A stretch of DNA of 64,000 bases, from the NCBI RefSeq assembly GCF_001522545.3, contig NC_031781.1, forward strand, positions 14,105,277 to 14,169,276, read 5' to 3'. Position 1 is the first letter of the stretch. Each line of letters starts with the position of its first letter. The DNA comes from Parus major. Its lineage: Eukaryota; Chordata; Aves; Passeriformes; Paridae. The notes beneath the pieces are model-generated. The model was not told the DNA's origin and searched no databases. It saw nothing but the letters and a program-made list of their open reading frames with translations. Positions 62,471-64,000 of the stretch are shown piece by piece. The position numbers were made by a program, and so were the translations under genes.

Positions 62471-64000
62471 ACTGCTCTATGCAGAAAGCAATCAACCAAC
62501 TAGTGCCTGCCTGGAATAAGAGGTAAAAAGCTGAGTTTTCAGGGGCCTATACAAAAGCCTGAGAGCTGATAGCTGAATGGAGGCTGGAGGGGTTTTTTTC
62601 TTGGTAGGCACAGCCTAGAGGAGGTTGGCTGAAAAGATGACAGAAATGTTGCTGGAAGGGGGATACACACAAGGGTCTATAGAGCAACAGACTCTGGACA
62701 TGATGAGAGACCTTAACACAATTCCAGAGTGATAGAAAGGCAATAGGACAAGCAGTCCCTGTGTAGAAATAAAATTTACTCAATTAGATACACATAAACG
62801 GAATAAATTTTTCATGGAAAACCAGATCAGTTGTAACTTCCATTCTGCATGTCAGTCGAAGGAGCAGCAATAATTTAATACACTGCACTTGCAATTCTGT
62901 GCAACCAGAGCATCACATGCCTGGGTCACTGCCAGGAGGAAAGTAAACACGCTTTTCTGAAGAGACCGTCTCTGGAAGTAAATTTGGGCCAAATTAGATT
63001 TATCAAGCACTGGCACACTTTGAAGCCTGTGGAGAGAACAGCTTCTCTCACCAGGCCAAGGGGCTTGTCCCAAAGGCATCTGCCTGAGTTTTCAGGGCCA
63101 AGGCTCACATGTGGGTGTTGGGACTTGGGTGGAAAATCAAGCACCTGAGCCCCTCCATGCACAGGATGCCTCATCATGGCCCTAGACCTGAATTCTCCCT
63201 GGAACCCTGTGAAGGGTGGTGGTAGGGAGAGCAGGAGGCAGGAGCTTGTGGGTGGGCTCAGCCTCTGTCCATCCCATTGCCAAAGAGCCCAGATGGAGCA
63301 TTCACAGCAAACCCCTCAGCACATGGAGGGAGCTGCACCTGAGTGCTCAGAGCAGGGCTGGCAGTGGGGCTGGGGCACCACTAATGACTTCCACTTGCCA
63401 TCCCTCTCTTGCAGAAGGATGCACAGCTTTCCCTGCATCATGGAGGGGATGGGATTCTCTGCAGCAGCTTTCTGGTGCAGGCTGGAAAAGTCTCAGGGCA
63501 GATATACATTTTGGATTTAGGCTAAGAGCCAGCTCCAAGTGCTGATCTCCCTCTGAGGTAAAAAGAAGCACTTCTCCCCCCAGATTCCATAATTCACTGC
63601 AAAAGCAAAGGTGAGATGCAGGTTGGTGCCAGGCAATCAGTGGAAGGAAAGGGAACAAGGAAAGGAGGTGCCCTGTCCCTGTCCCTGTCCCTCCTGGCCC
63701 ATTCTTCCCACCACTCCAAAGGTCCTGGTCTCATGAGCAAGGCCACCACAGGGAGATCAGCCCTGAAGGGCATCTCAGCAGAGAAACTCCTGGCCAGGAA
63801 AGACCTTGGAGTGAAGTTTTGGGCTGTCTCTCCCAGTTATAAACAACAACATTGCAAAAGGAAGGAGACCAATGGTTTTTCCTGTCAGAAACAGCTTCTG
63901 CCACAACCTCTTGGGCACTCACCATTCCCAACATCACAGGGGAAAAAAAAAATCACACCAGGGTTCCATGGAAGCATACTGATTCTGCTGGGTCTTTGGG
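62471..64000. other. Non-coding sequence, no gene seen
   Basis: Composition rises in GC after about 63.0 kb. An acceptor ending at 63415 (CATCCCTCTCTTGCAG) opens into a frame of about 36 codons to a stop at about 63526; no family is recognised. CCCTGT is repeated about 3.5 times at 63671-63692. A9-like run near 63941-63950. No transposon was recognised. Confidence 0.65.

Noticed and set aside
1..64000. tRNA, rRNA, tRNA-derived SINE, CRISPR array, bacterial-type operon or mobile system
   Set aside because: I looked for A/B-box and cloverleaf words, spaced direct repeats and operon-like gene packing, and saw none; the window is vertebrate non-coding DNA.

Overview
This window reads as nuclear DNA from a bird. 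The strongest evidence is repeats: four 3'-end fragments of CR1 LINEs, with the avian hallmark ending (a GGTCCCTTCCAAC or GGTCTTTTCC core followed by decayed ATTCTATG-like units), and one complete solo LTR of the avian ERVL-like type common in passerines. The rest is AT-leaning, CpG-poor, rich in homopolymer runs and free of long coding frames, as expected of a vertebrate intergenic region or very long intron. A species cannot be named from this.

No complete gene could be recognised. There is no tRNA, rRNA, CRISPR array, operon or intact transposon, and no open frame whose protein I can assign to a family. Outside the minisatellite, the longest ATG-started frame is 167 codons (19831 to 19328, minus strand), about what chance allows in 64 kb. 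I list eight acceptor-open frame-donor combinations that could be real short exons. The best two are 37314-37400 and 52883-53004. All are low confidence, because such pairs also arise often by chance.

Layout. 1-6.9 kb: unique AT-rich DNA. 6.9-7.1 kb: a CR1 3' end, then a candidate 50-nt exon. 12.5-12.8 kb: a conserved-looking block with a near-perfect DR1 nuclear-receptor half-site pair. 18.5-19.9 kb: a perfect 19-bp inverted repeat, a TAA/TAG microsatellite, a candidate 21-nt microexon and the 167-codon frame. 20-54 kb: mostly featureless unique DNA with three CR1 fragments and scattered candidate exons. 54.4-55.35 kb: the most distinctive locus, an isolated CpG island running directly into a 0.64-kb GC-rich minisatellite made of GGGACAYY and GGGACATGGACAYY units, with G-quadruplex potential and open frames through much of it on both strands. 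55.4-61.4 kb: unique DNA with a long polypyrimidine tract. 61.4-62.0 kb: the solo LTR with near-perfect terminal inverted repeats and a 5-bp near-matching target duplication. 62.2-62.5 kb: an AT-rich, homeodomain-motif-rich block that may be a conserved non-coding element.

No group of genes can be seen working together here. The most testable hypotheses are that the CpG island is an active promoter reading into the minisatellite, and that one or more of the candidate exons belong to a large gene spanning the window.
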